From positions 1 through 8,102 of the forward strand of contig JACQSM010000020.1 of NCBI GenBank assembly GCA_016205965.1: DNA of 8,102 bases, in the 5' to 3' direction. Of this stretch, positions 1 to 4,932 are shown one piece after another (the first letter of the stretch is position 1; each line of letters opens with the position of its first letter). The notes under the pieces are model-generated. The model ran no database searches. It was not told the DNA's origin and saw only the letters and a program-made list of their open reading frames with translations. Made by a program: the position numbers and the translations under genes. Source of the DNA: Candidatus Uhrbacteria bacterium (GTDB lineage Bacteria > Patescibacteriota > Patescibacteriia > SG8-24).

Positions 1-398
1 ATGGCGGTGAGGGTCGCGAGAATCTGCGACTGGATCGTGCTCCAGACGTTCTTGCTGCTGCACGTGCCGACGAGCAGGCAGCCGATCTCCGGACCGAGGC
101 AATCGACCAGCGCCAACGGTCCTTCGATCGCCCTGATGACGTCGGCGATGCTGATCTCGGCCGGCGATTTGCACAGACGGTATCCCCCATTCGGGCCGCG
201 CCGCCCCTCGATCAGGCCGGCGGAACGCAAAGGCACGGCGATCTCTTCGAGAAAGCCGTGGGAAATCTCTTCTTTCTTTGCGATCTCTTCAAGGCTCAAT
301 GGCCGGCCATCACCGAACTTTTCGGCCAGGTTGGTGATGATCAGCAACCCATGATGGACCCGCATCGGGACCTTAAATAAGCTTGATTTTAGAGACAT
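1..398 (-). CDS. Rrf2-family transcriptional regulator, 3' end cut by window edge
   Basis: Reading the minus strand from an ATG at 398 gives 132 clean codons that run off the left edge. The protein has an Rrf2/IscR-type winged helix: helical N-terminus, recognition-helix region around residues 36-60, and a wing with 'GPNGGYRL' at 68-75, matching the GGYxL signature. Three cysteines follow at residues 100, 107 and 113, then Trp119. This is the arrangement by which IscR-type proteins hold a [2Fe-2S] cluster, with spacing 7/6 rather than IscR's 6/6. The position of the IscR histidine ligand (Cys3+3) is Lys116 here, so cluster binding is likely but not identical to IscR. The start is supported by AGGA about 9 bases upstream. 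A perfect palindrome lies just upstream and could be its own operator. In many bacteria such a gene precedes SUF or ISC Fe-S assembly genes; anything downstream is outside the window. Confidence 0.88.
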   Translation of the reverse strand, partial: MSLKSSLFKVPMRVHHGLLIITNLAEKFGDGRPLSLEEIAKKEEISHGFLEEIAVPLRSAGLIEGRRGPNGGYRLCKSPAEISIADVIRAIEGPLALVDCLGPEIGCLLVGTCSSKNVWSTIQSQILATLTA

Positions 399-410
399 GC
401 TCTTATTTCC

Positions 411-423
411 TAGTAATGTACTA
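411..423. promoter_or_regulatory. Perfect 13-bp palindrome upstream of the Rrf2 gene, candidate operator
   Basis: The bases TAGTA-ATG-TACTA form a perfect inverted repeat with a 3-base centre. It lies 13-25 bases upstream of the Rrf2 start, between the probable -10 region and the ribosome binding site. Rrf2 proteins are dimers that bind imperfect palindromes, and autorepression is common in the family. The assignment as operator is inferred from symmetry and position only. Confidence 0.45.
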
Positions 424-452
424 TGTTTAACACAGACATGCGAGAGCGTCAA
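424..452 (-). promoter_or_regulatory. Possible promoter of the Rrf2 gene
   Basis: TTGACG (plus-strand 447-452) is a good -35 match. It is followed after 17 bp by TAAACA (424-429), a weak -10 with three of six matches. It sits directly downstream of the terminator of the GH5-like gene and upstream of the palindrome at 411-423, so a bound regulator would lie at or just after the transcription start. Confidence 0.4.
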
Positions 453-470
453 GATCAAGCGGCAACGCAA

Positions 471-492
471 CAAAAAACCGCTGTTAAGCGGT
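471..492 (-). terminator. Intrinsic terminator of the GH5-like gene
   Basis: A 6-bp perfect stem, ACCGCT/AGCGGT (477-482 and 487-492), closes a 4-base loop. On the minus strand it is followed by six T residues. The stem begins within the TAA stop codon of the GH5-like gene. Confidence 0.85.
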
Positions 493-1556
493 TAGTAAGG
501 CGGATGGTGGCCGGTCCTGTCCCAGACGAAATGGGCCAGCAGACGCAGCGCCTTGAGCGGCAGAGAGAGATTCTCGGCATCGGCTCCGGTGCGTTCTCCG
601 GGCGGCGGCAGGGCGATGATGGCGCCGTCGGCATCGGTATAAAGAGTGCCGAGGACTCGGGCGTCGCGGACAGCGGCAAAGAACTGCTTGGCCGCGCCAT
701 CCTCGCGGGAACTGTCGCCGCCGACGGGCGCCATGACGCAGGCCTTCTTGAAACGGTCGGCATCGCGCACGCAGTCCCGGGCGCGCCTGGACCAAAGTTC
801 GAACCAGATGCGCTGCCGATCCGATCTCATGGAAACGTCGATCCAGGGGATGCCGGCGATCTCGGCGCCATTCGGCTGATTGTCGGCGGCGACGCCGTAG
901 GCGACCAGATGGTTCGGATCGACCTGTTTGATGGCATGGGACACGTCAACGGCAAAAGCCAAACGAACTTTCGGATCGACGGACCATTCGCCGGTTTCGT
1001 CGCCGTCGACCAGCTGCCATATCAGCACCGCCGGTTCGTTTCGGTAATGACGGGCCAGACCGAGGGCATGATCCAGGTACGATTGGCTGAAACCGTCGCC
1101 GCCCGTCCGATACCCGTTGCGGTACCAGGCGGCATCGCGCCATTTGTCCCCGCTGCAGACGCCTTCGCGGTGGTCGAGCGACAGGATGACGCGAAGACCG
1201 TAGGCCTTGGCGTGGGCGACGGCGTAGTCGAGCCGGCGGAAATCCTTGCCTTCCTCGGTAAACCTCCGGAAGGCCCAGATGCGCACGACCGTGCCGCCGC
1301 TCTCGCGCACCTTGTGGAAAAGGTCATCGAACTCCTCGGGCGGATACCAATGGCCGCACGTGGAGGCACGATCGCTGGGCACGAACGAGGCCGCGCTCGG
1401 CACGTCGACGCCGACGACCGGAAAACGGACGCCGCGGAGGTAGAGATCGCCGTCCTGACGGCGCACATAAGGATCGTCGATATGGCGCAGCATCTGTACC
1501 GGGCCGGCGCAACCGGTTGCCGACAGCATGACCGCGATCAAGAGGACTCTTTCCAT
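492..1556 (-). CDS. GH5-like (cellulase/mannanase fold) lipoprotein, probably catalytically inactive
   Basis: 354 residues. The chosen ATG at 1556 has AGGAGG five bases upstream and begins a short lipoprotein signal, with residues 12-16 'SATGC' as lipobox and Cys16 as lipidated residue. An upstream in-frame ATG at 1634 would lie in the previous gene's terminator and is rejected. The body reads like a glycoside hydrolase family 5 TIM barrel: 'RGVRFPVVGVD' (41-51), 'VVRIWAF' with the conserved Arg92, 'KAYGLRVILSLDH' (117-129), and 'YRNEPAVLIWQL' (171-182) before the beta-4 acid/base position. There the usual NE is replaced by DG (184-185). The beta-7 nucleophile region reads 'APVGGD' where EFG is expected, and the beta-8 tryptophan segment reads 'GTLYTDADG'. 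Both catalytic glutamates thus seem lost, suggesting a carbohydrate-binding or structural role on the outer face of the membrane. No convincing promoter is seen in the 52 bases after the preceding terminator, so read-through may supply expression. Confidence 0.8.
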   Translation of the reverse strand: MERVLLIAVMLSATGCAGPVQMLRHIDDPYVRRQDGDLYLRGVRFPVVGVDVPSAASFVPSDRASTCGHWYPPEEFDDLFHKVRESGGTVVRIWAFRRFTEEGKDFRRLDYAVAHAKAYGLRVILSLDHREGVCSGDKWRDAAWYRNGYRTGGDGFSQSYLDHALGLARHYRNEPAVLIWQLVDGDETGEWSVDPKVRLAFAVDVSHAIKQVDPNHLVAYGVAADNQPNGAEIAGIPWIDVSMRSDRQRIWFELWSRRARDCVRDADRFKKACVMAPVGGDSSREDGAAKQFFAAVRDARVLGTLYTDADGAIIALPPPGERTGADAENLSLPLKALRLLAHFVWDRTGHHPPY

Positions 1557-1608
1557 GGCCGCCTCCTTCTCAAGGAACCGGTCGCACCTTAGCAAAAGCG
1601 TTGCAAAG

Positions 1609-1631
1609 AAAAAAGCTCCGCGGGGGAGCTT
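1609..1631 (-). terminator. Intrinsic terminator of the three-gene membrane operon
   Basis: A perfect 7-bp stem, AAGCTCC/GGAGCTT (1613-1619 and 1625-1631), has a 5-base loop. On the minus strand it is followed by a run of T residues (1609-1614). It starts at the last base of the TGA stop of the 58-residue gene. Confidence 0.88.
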
Positions 1632-1807
1632 CACTCGAGCATCTCTTCATCGAAGGTGCACTGGATTTCGGCGCAGTTCGAAGAACGCGGCAGCGGATCG
1701 CGGCGCAGATACCATGGCGCGGCGGCCAGGGCCATGATCGCCAGCACCAGGCAGGCGCACCACAGCCGGAAGCGCGCGGGATATCGGCCTCTCGCATCGA
1801 TCCTCAT
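1631..1807 (-). CDS. Small single-pass membrane protein, 58 aa, third gene of operon
   Basis: The ATG at 1807 overlaps the stop of the 96-residue gene as ATGA. GGAGG lies eight bases upstream, so translation is probably coupled. The protein has a basic N-terminus (residues 1-14, five Arg), one hydrophobic helix at about 15-33 with Cys17 and Cys19, and a short tail with Cys45 and Cys50 and an acidic end 'DEEMLE'. A positively charged N-terminus suggests it faces the cytoplasm, but Arg35-36 after the helix weakens this. I do not recognise a family. The same frame is open further upstream, but that part overlaps two real genes and is treated as chance. Its position at the end of an operon of three small membrane proteins suggests they act together. 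Confidence 0.65.
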   Translation of the reverse strand: MRIDARGRYPARFRLWCACLVLAIMALAAAPWYLRRDPLPRSSNCAEIQCTFDEEMLE

Positions 1808-2094
1808 GGCTTTTTCCTCCCGGTCTTCGGCTTGAGTCTCGGCAAGAGATTGAATCGGCGCAGGCCGCGAGCGACCAGCAACAATCCGAAGCCGCCAATG
1901 AGGGCCAGGTCGAAAAAGGCGAAAAATTGCCTCCCCTCGCGAAAATCCTGGCAGGCCAAGGCTGCACCGGTGGCGAAGATCAGCGCGCCGGCAAGGATCT
2001 CGTGGCGAGCCGAACGCTTGCCCTCTTCCGGCATTGACCAGCCAACCCAGACCGCCAAGGTTCCCAGAAGCACGACGAGGACGGAAAGCGGCAT
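1804..2094 (-). CDS. Small membrane protein, 96 aa, second gene of operon
   Basis: The ATG at 2094 lies two bases after the stop of the 121-residue gene. The purine-rich GGGGGTGGG at the end of that gene may serve as ribosome binding site. Three hydrophobic segments are visible at about residues 3-19, 33-49 and 60-76. The loop 50-57 is charged ('DFREGRQF'), and the tail 76-96 is strongly basic ('RGLRRF', 'KPKTGRKKP'), so the C-terminus should be cytoplasmic. I recognise no family and no catalytic motif. The two-base gap upstream and the ATGA overlap downstream make it the middle of a tight operon with its two membrane-protein neighbours, so a shared complex is plausible. Confidence 0.75.
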   Translation of the reverse strand: MPLSVLVVLLGTLAVWVGWSMPEEGKRSARHEILAGALIFATGAALACQDFREGRQFFAFFDLALIGGFGLLLVARGLRRFNLLPRLKPKTGRKKP

Positions 2095-2096
2095 CG

Positions 2097-2462
2097 TTAC
2101 CCACCCCCCGCGCCAGCGTACAGGTACAAGAGCCCGAAACCGAGCAGCGTCGTGATTCCCCAGACGATGGCGATGATTCCCGACAGACGCTCCGCCGGAG
2201 AATCGCCCTTTTGCAGGGCCACGGCGGCGCCGACGACAATCAGCAAGCCGCCGAAGATGAAGACGTACCGGACCAGCGATGCCGACCGGATTGCTCCCTC
2301 CGTCACGCCGAACGCGGCGAAGGCGAAGACGACGACCAAAAGATGCAAAGCGGCATGCGCCAAGCGCCCGCGGTCAGCCTTGTTCTCCGAAGCCCGGACG
2401 ACGTCCTTGGCGACCAAGTAGAGAAACGTGAAAACGACGACCATGCCGACGACTTGCGTCAT
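2097..2462 (-). CDS. Four-helix membrane protein, 121 aa, first gene of operon
   Basis: The start at 2462 is chosen because AGGAGG lies five bases upstream. The longer in-frame start at 2522 would overlap the promoter. Four hydrophobic segments are visible at about residues 3-19, 35-53, 64-83 and 94-116. The loop after helix 1 is charged ('KDVVRASENKADRGR'), and a short loop 84-92 ('QKGDSPAER') separates helices 3 and 4. The C-terminus is a glycine-rich stub ('AGAGGG'). Histidines 36 and 40 lie in helix 2. I recognise no family. It is transcribed from a strong promoter just upstream and leads an operon with two further small membrane proteins. Confidence 0.8.
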   Translation of the reverse strand: MTQVVGMVVVFTFLYLVAKDVVRASENKADRGRLAHAALHLLVVVFAFAAFGVTEGAIRSASLVRYVFIFGGLLIVVGAAVALQKGDSPAERLSGIIAIVWGITTLLGFGLLYLYAGAGGG

Positions 2463-2493
2463 GTGCGCCTCCTGTTGGAAAGGCCGATGTTCG

Positions 2494-2522
2494 ACTTTAG
2501 CCGACGGAGACGGCTTTGTCAA
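2494..2522 (-). promoter_or_regulatory. Sigma70-type promoter of the three-gene membrane operon
   Basis: A perfect consensus -35, TTGACA (plus-strand 2517-2522), is followed by exactly 17 bp and TAAAGT (2494-2499; four of six matches to TATAAT). The start of transcription is expected near 2487, giving a leader of about 25 bases. The -35 lies only four bases beyond the U-tract of the DUF378 gene's terminator. Confidence 0.8.
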
Positions 2523-2526
2523 TCCT

Positions 2527-2568
2527 GAAAAACGAAAACCGCCCCGTCCCCTTTCGGAGGCGGAGCGG
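2527..2568 (-). terminator. Intrinsic terminator of the DUF378 gene
   Basis: A long GC-rich hairpin has arms at 2539-2551 and 2556-2568, with one mismatch, two G-U pairs and a GAAA tetraloop on the minus strand. It is followed by TTTTCGTTTTT. It begins about 18 bases after the TAG stop. Confidence 0.88.
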
Positions 2569-2585
2569 CGATTACGAACGAAATC

Positions 2586-2852
2586 CTACATCTTCGGCGC
2601 GCCGGGCATGGCCCCCATCGGCGGTTTCATTTCGCCGCCGGCCATGCACATCTTGCACTTGCCCATGCTCAACATGAGCAAGGCCGAGAGGCCCACCAGC
2701 ACGTAAACGATCTTCTCGACCGCCGGCCAGGCGCCCAAAAGCGTATTGACCAGATTAAAATCGAGGAGTCCGACCAGACCCCAGTTGAGGGCGCCAACCC
2801 AGACCAAGATCCAGGCTGTTTTGTGCACCGGGCACATGTGCTTCATCATCAT
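2586..2852 (-). CDS. DUF378 family small membrane protein with Met/Cys-rich ends
   Basis: 88 residues. The core 'VWVGALNWGLVGLLDFNLV' (17-35) followed by 'VEKIVYVLVGLSALLML' (45-61) is the typical DUF378 (YuzA-like) two-helix signature, with the conserved NWGL turn and the helix 2 (E/K)(K/R)IVY start. Family function is unknown. The ends are unusual. The N-terminus 'MMMKHMCPVHK' and the tail (60-88) carry Cys7, Cys66 and Cys69 (CKMC), two His and about eight Met in the last 29 residues, a composition that suits Cu(I) or other soft-metal binding. The start is uncertain: the ATG at 2852 has no clear Shine-Dalgarno, and Met6 is an alternative. It has its own extended -10 promoter and its own terminator, so it is a single-gene unit. 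Confidence 0.88.
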   Translation of the reverse strand: MMMKHMCPVHKTAWILVWVGALNWGLVGLLDFNLVNTLLGAWPAVEKIVYVLVGLSALLMLSMGKCKMCMAGGEMKPPMGAMPGAPKM

Positions 2853-2888
2853 AATGATGAGAAAAAGAATTAATAGTGACTAGTGGCA

Positions 2889-2897
2889 AGTATAGCA
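2889..2897 (-). promoter_or_regulatory. Extended -10 promoter of the DUF378 gene
   Basis: On the minus strand TGC-TATACT is an extended -10 element with five of six matches to TATAAT. No good -35 is visible, as is usual for extended -10 promoters. The upstream half of the promoter is occupied by the terminator of the preceding gene (2898-2924). Expected leader length is about 30 bases. Confidence 0.65.
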
Positions 2898-2924
2898 TAA
2901 AAAACCGGAGCCGAGGGCTCCGGT
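2898..2924 (-). terminator. Intrinsic terminator of the coiled-coil membrane gene
   Basis: A perfect 9-bp stem, ACCGGAGCC/GGCTCCGGT (2904-2912 and 2916-2924), has a 3-base loop and is followed on the minus strand by six T residues. It begins three bases after the TAA stop at 2928-2930. Confidence 0.92.
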
Positions 2925-2927
2925 GGA

Positions 2928-4034
2928 TTATTTCGTCGGATCGGGATCGTCGTCCGGATCGGGAGGCGCGCCCCAGAACAGGTCTTCGGCCTGATCTTCG
3001 GTCAACTGATCGGGCGCTTCGGCCCCGGCGTCGGCGGGAGCCGGAATCTCGTCCGGCGTCGCCTGAAGAAAACTGTCCAGGCGCCTGAAGTCGTCGCGGT
3101 TGCAGCTTGCGCCGTCGATGGCGGCGACGGTCTGGGCCGCATGTTCGGCGATCGTCGCGATCGCATGCGAGATGCCGGCAAAGGTCTCGTCGGCCTGCTG
3201 CTTGATGGTCTCGAGCACGTCGCCGACATCAGTGCCGTGCTGGGCCGCATGCATGAGCCGCTTGCGCTGCTGATCCAGACGCTTGGCGGCGTTGATGTAG
3301 GATTCGAATGAAGAGATCCACTGGTCGATGTTGCCGCCGCGCTGCCGATAGGCGTTCATCTGCCGGATGATCCGCTTCTTCTCGTCAACCAACGCGTTGG
3401 TGAGCTTCAGGTTGATGTCCTGGGCTTCGCGCAGCAAGGCGACGGCTTCCGCATTGACCGTCACGGCCAAGTCTTGCGCCTGTTCCTTGGCATCTTGGAT
3501 GGCCAGATTAAGCTTACCCTCGCACTCGTTGAGCGCAATCTGCAGGGCCGAATCTTCGCCAAACCAGGTCTGTTCGGCGCGATAGAGCCACTTTTTGAGG
3601 TACTCGACCATGTGGTCGCCGTCCAACAGCATGACATCGGACGATTCCCGCTCGGCGGCATGAGCGCGCCACATCGCCTTGGCCCGCAGATACGGTATGT
3701 ATGACACGTAGCCGACGGCTTCGCAGAGCACGGCGGCCAGCGCATAAATGAACGGGAGCGGCGTGACCCAGCCGAGCAGAAGCGTGGCTGCGCCGACGCC
3801 GATGCCCAGCCTGGTGAGCATCACGGCCTTGCGGCCTTCGGGCGTGTCGTGTGCATGATCGCCGCTGCAGGCGGAACCGCCGGCGTGAAGGTCGCAGCTG
3901 TAGTAGAGATTCCTGTACGGGTTCCACCACACCGGGGGCCGCGGCTTGGGGTCGGCGCCGCGGTCGCGGCGGCTGGCTTCAATCAGTTCTTCGAGAGTCC
4001 TGAACGGGAGGATGAGATTGCGGTCGTCAGGCAT
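2928..4034 (-). CDS. Two-helix membrane protein with long cytoplasmic helical (coiled-coil) region, unknown function
   Basis: 368 residues. The start at 4034 has GGAGG four bases upstream. The N-terminal 70 residues are soluble and hold a Cys/His cluster (Cys47, His50, Cys56, His60, His62) that could bind a metal. Two hydrophobic helices follow at about 71-90 and 93-112, joined by a very short turn ('TPLP'), so both ends lie on the same side, probably the cytoplasm. Residues about 125-330 are charged, Ala/Gln/Glu/Lys-rich and almost free of proline, as in an extended helical bundle or coiled coil. The tail (about 335-368) is acidic and proline-rich, ending 'PDPDDDPDPTK'. I recognise no family. 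Layout is reminiscent of membrane-anchored scaffold or sensor-like proteins, but no HAMP, kinase or chemoreceptor signature is visible. It is a single-gene unit with its own promoter and terminator. Confidence 0.82.
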   Translation of the reverse strand: MPDDRNLILPFRTLEELIEASRRDRGADPKPRPPVWWNPYRNLYYSCDLHAGGSACSGDHAHDTPEGRKAVMLTRLGIGVGAATLLLGWVTPLPFIYALAAVLCEAVGYVSYIPYLRAKAMWRAHAAERESSDVMLLDGDHMVEYLKKWLYRAEQTWFGEDSALQIALNECEGKLNLAIQDAKEQAQDLAVTVNAEAVALLREAQDINLKLTNALVDEKKRIIRQMNAYRQRGGNIDQWISSFESYINAAKRLDQQRKRLMHAAQHGTDVGDVLETIKQQADETFAGISHAIATIAEHAAQTVAAIDGASCNRDDFRRLDSFLQATPDEIPAPADAGAEAPDQLTEDQAEDLFWGAPPDPDDDPDPTK

Positions 4035-4073
4035 GACGCCTCCGTGATGGTAAGGTGCGAGCGCATAGTAGCT

Positions 4074-4103
4074 ATCCTAAGCCAATAGCGAGCCTTCTGG
4101 CAA
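4074..4103 (-). promoter_or_regulatory. Likely promoter of the coiled-coil membrane gene
   Basis: TTGCCA (plus-strand 4098-4103; five of six matches) is followed after 18 bp by TAGGAT (4074-4079; four of six matches). It lies between the terminator of the lysozyme-like gene and the start at 4034, leaving a leader of about 30 bases. Confidence 0.5.
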
Positions 4104-4121
4104 CCCTCGAATCAAGAAACG

Positions 4122-4146
4122 AAAAAGGACCCCGTAGAAGGGTCCT
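4122..4146 (-). terminator. Intrinsic terminator of the lysozyme-like gene
   Basis: A perfect 7-bp stem, AGGACCC/GGGTCCT (4126-4132 and 4140-4146), has a 7-base loop. On the minus strand it is followed by TTTTT. It begins about ten bases after the TAA stop. Confidence 0.88.
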
Positions 4147-4156
4147 CTCGGAACGG

Positions 4157-4756
4157 TTATTTCACCGCTACTTCCTGGCCGATTCTGATCGGTTCGACGG
4201 ACAAAGGGGTCTCCCAGAGCCGATCGCCCCAGCGCAGGGCCGAAGCCGCATAGCCGTTGGCGATGCCGCAGCCGTTGTGGCACTGCACGGCATACTTGAC
4301 GTACTTGGGGTAGCCGCGGCGCTCGAGGTGGCGCAGCGACCACTCGGCCGAACAGCGCAGGTCCTCGGCGCACTCGACGGCGACCTTGTGCAATTTGACC
4401 CAGATCTGGAAGTAGCCGCGAGCATTGCCGTAGTCTCCGACGGCAGTGTTCACGTTTTGGGACTCTTTCCACAGCATTCCCAGCAAGGTCTGGGCGCAGT
4501 CCTGGCCATAGCCAGCATCGGCACAAACCTCTAGAAGAACCTCCTGAACGGTCGACGGTTCGACCTTCCGGGCGGCGTCGATGATCCGGGCCTCCTTCAC
4601 CGGACCCGTGGGGGCGGCGAAAGAAACCTCTGCGACCTCATCGGCCGGCCAGAACTGGAGACCGGCCTGGGCCGGGTTCGTGAGCATGGCCAAGACGACC
4701 ACGACGAAAAGCGGCTTGCGAGTCAGGTTCAGGTTGTGGATAAGTTCCTTTTTCAT
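4157..4756 (-). CDS. Secreted lysozyme-like / lytic transglycosylase-like protein
   Basis: 199 residues. A signal peptide is clear: 'MKKELIHNLNLTRK' basic region, hydrophobic 15-25, cleavage expected after 'AQA' at 29-31. The mature part carries a lysozyme-like (SLT-type) core: 'LLGMLWKESQNVNTAVGD' (91-108) with Glu98 as probable catalytic acid, then 'GNARGYFQIW' (110-119), matching the GxxxGxFQI motif, and 'HNG' (160-162) with 'NGYA' (167-170) near the end. Six cysteines (78, 87, 129, 135, 159, 163) fall in three close pairs, suggesting three local disulfides in an exported enzyme. The likely job is cutting peptidoglycan, in wall remodelling or against neighbouring cells. The ATG lacks a close Shine-Dalgarno; the nearest one is 30 bases upstream and fits a small leader ORF. 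A strong promoter lies at 4818-4846. Confidence 0.85.
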   Translation of the reverse strand: MKKELIHNLNLTRKPLFVVVVLAMLTNPAQAGLQFWPADEVAEVSFAAPTGPVKEARIIDAARKVEPSTVQEVLLEVCADAGYGQDCAQTLLGMLWKESQNVNTAVGDYGNARGYFQIWVKLHKVAVECAEDLRCSAEWSLRHLERRGYPKYVKYAVQCHNGCGIANGYAASALRWGDRLWETPLSVEPIRIGQEVAVK

Positions 4757-4782
4757 ATTTGTTTTTGGCTTGTTTTGGCCAA
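4753..4782 (-). CDS. Possible 9-codon leader ORF coupled to the lysozyme-like gene
   Basis: A TTG at 4782 sits four bases after GAGAGG and opens a short frame, (L/M)AKTSQKQI. Its TGA stop overlaps the ATG of the lysozyme-like gene as ATGA. This would explain why the good ribosome binding site is about 30 bases from the main start: ribosomes could load on the leader and reinitiate. Evidence is only the spacing and the overlap; TTG starts are rarer and a frame this short arises easily by chance. Confidence 0.25.
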   Translation of the reverse strand: MAKTSQKQI

Positions 4783-4793
4783 AATTCCTCTCT

Positions 4794-4813
4794 GGTCAGC
4801 AATCGTACTGACC
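4794..4813. promoter_or_regulatory. Inverted repeat at the transcription start of the lysozyme-like gene
   Basis: GGTCAG (4794-4799) and CTGACC (4808-4813) form a perfect 6-bp inverted repeat around 8 bases. The predicted start of transcription is at about 4811, so it is either an operator overlapping the start or a 5' hairpin of the mRNA. No T-run follows, so it is not a terminator. Confidence 0.4.
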
Positions 4814-4817
4814 GAGG

Positions 4818-4846
4818 ACTATAGCATATTTTGGGCTTTTCGTCAA
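4818..4846 (-). promoter_or_regulatory. Sigma70-type promoter of the lysozyme-like gene
   Basis: TTGACG (plus-strand 4841-4846) is followed after exactly 17 bp by TATAGT (4818-4823; five of six matches). It also carries the TGC extension upstream of the -10. The extended -10 differs by one base from that of the DUF378 gene. This is one of the strongest-looking promoters in the window. Confidence 0.8.
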
Positions 4847-4878
4847 TGATAAACAGATAGATAAAACTGCTTTCAGTA

Positions 4879-4906
4879 TTGACTCTATCCTGATTCCCGC
4901 TACACT
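4879..4906 (+). promoter_or_regulatory. Promoter of the Nudix-like gene
   Basis: TTGACT (4879-4884) is followed after 16 bp by TACACT (4901-4906; four of six matches). Transcription would start near 4913, giving a leader of about 20 bases with GGAGG at 4924-4928. Its -35 is only 32 bp from the -35 of the divergent lysozyme-like promoter. Confidence 0.6.
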
Positions 4907-4932
4907 CCGCAGTGCCACAACACGGAGGTTCG

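Noticed and set aside
1..354. Plus-strand open frame at the left edge
   Set aside because: The minus strand encodes a clear Rrf2 protein with GGYRL and three cysteines; the plus frame shows only low-complexity, Arg/Ser/Pro-rich residues.
423..1592. Long plus-strand open frame of 389 codons
   Set aside because: It lies antisense to the GH5-like gene, lacks a Shine-Dalgarno, has no family signature and no promoter; high-GC coding DNA often leaves the opposite frame open.
1557..1608. Search for a promoter of the GH5-like gene
   Set aside because: TTGCAA and TGCTAAGGT are present but not at workable spacing; no promoter is called.
1808..2239. Upstream extension of the 58-aa gene to a 202-aa protein
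   Set aside because: The extension overlaps two well-formed membrane-protein genes and is Arg/Ser-rich; the ATG at 1807 has a good ribosome binding site and an ATGA overlap.
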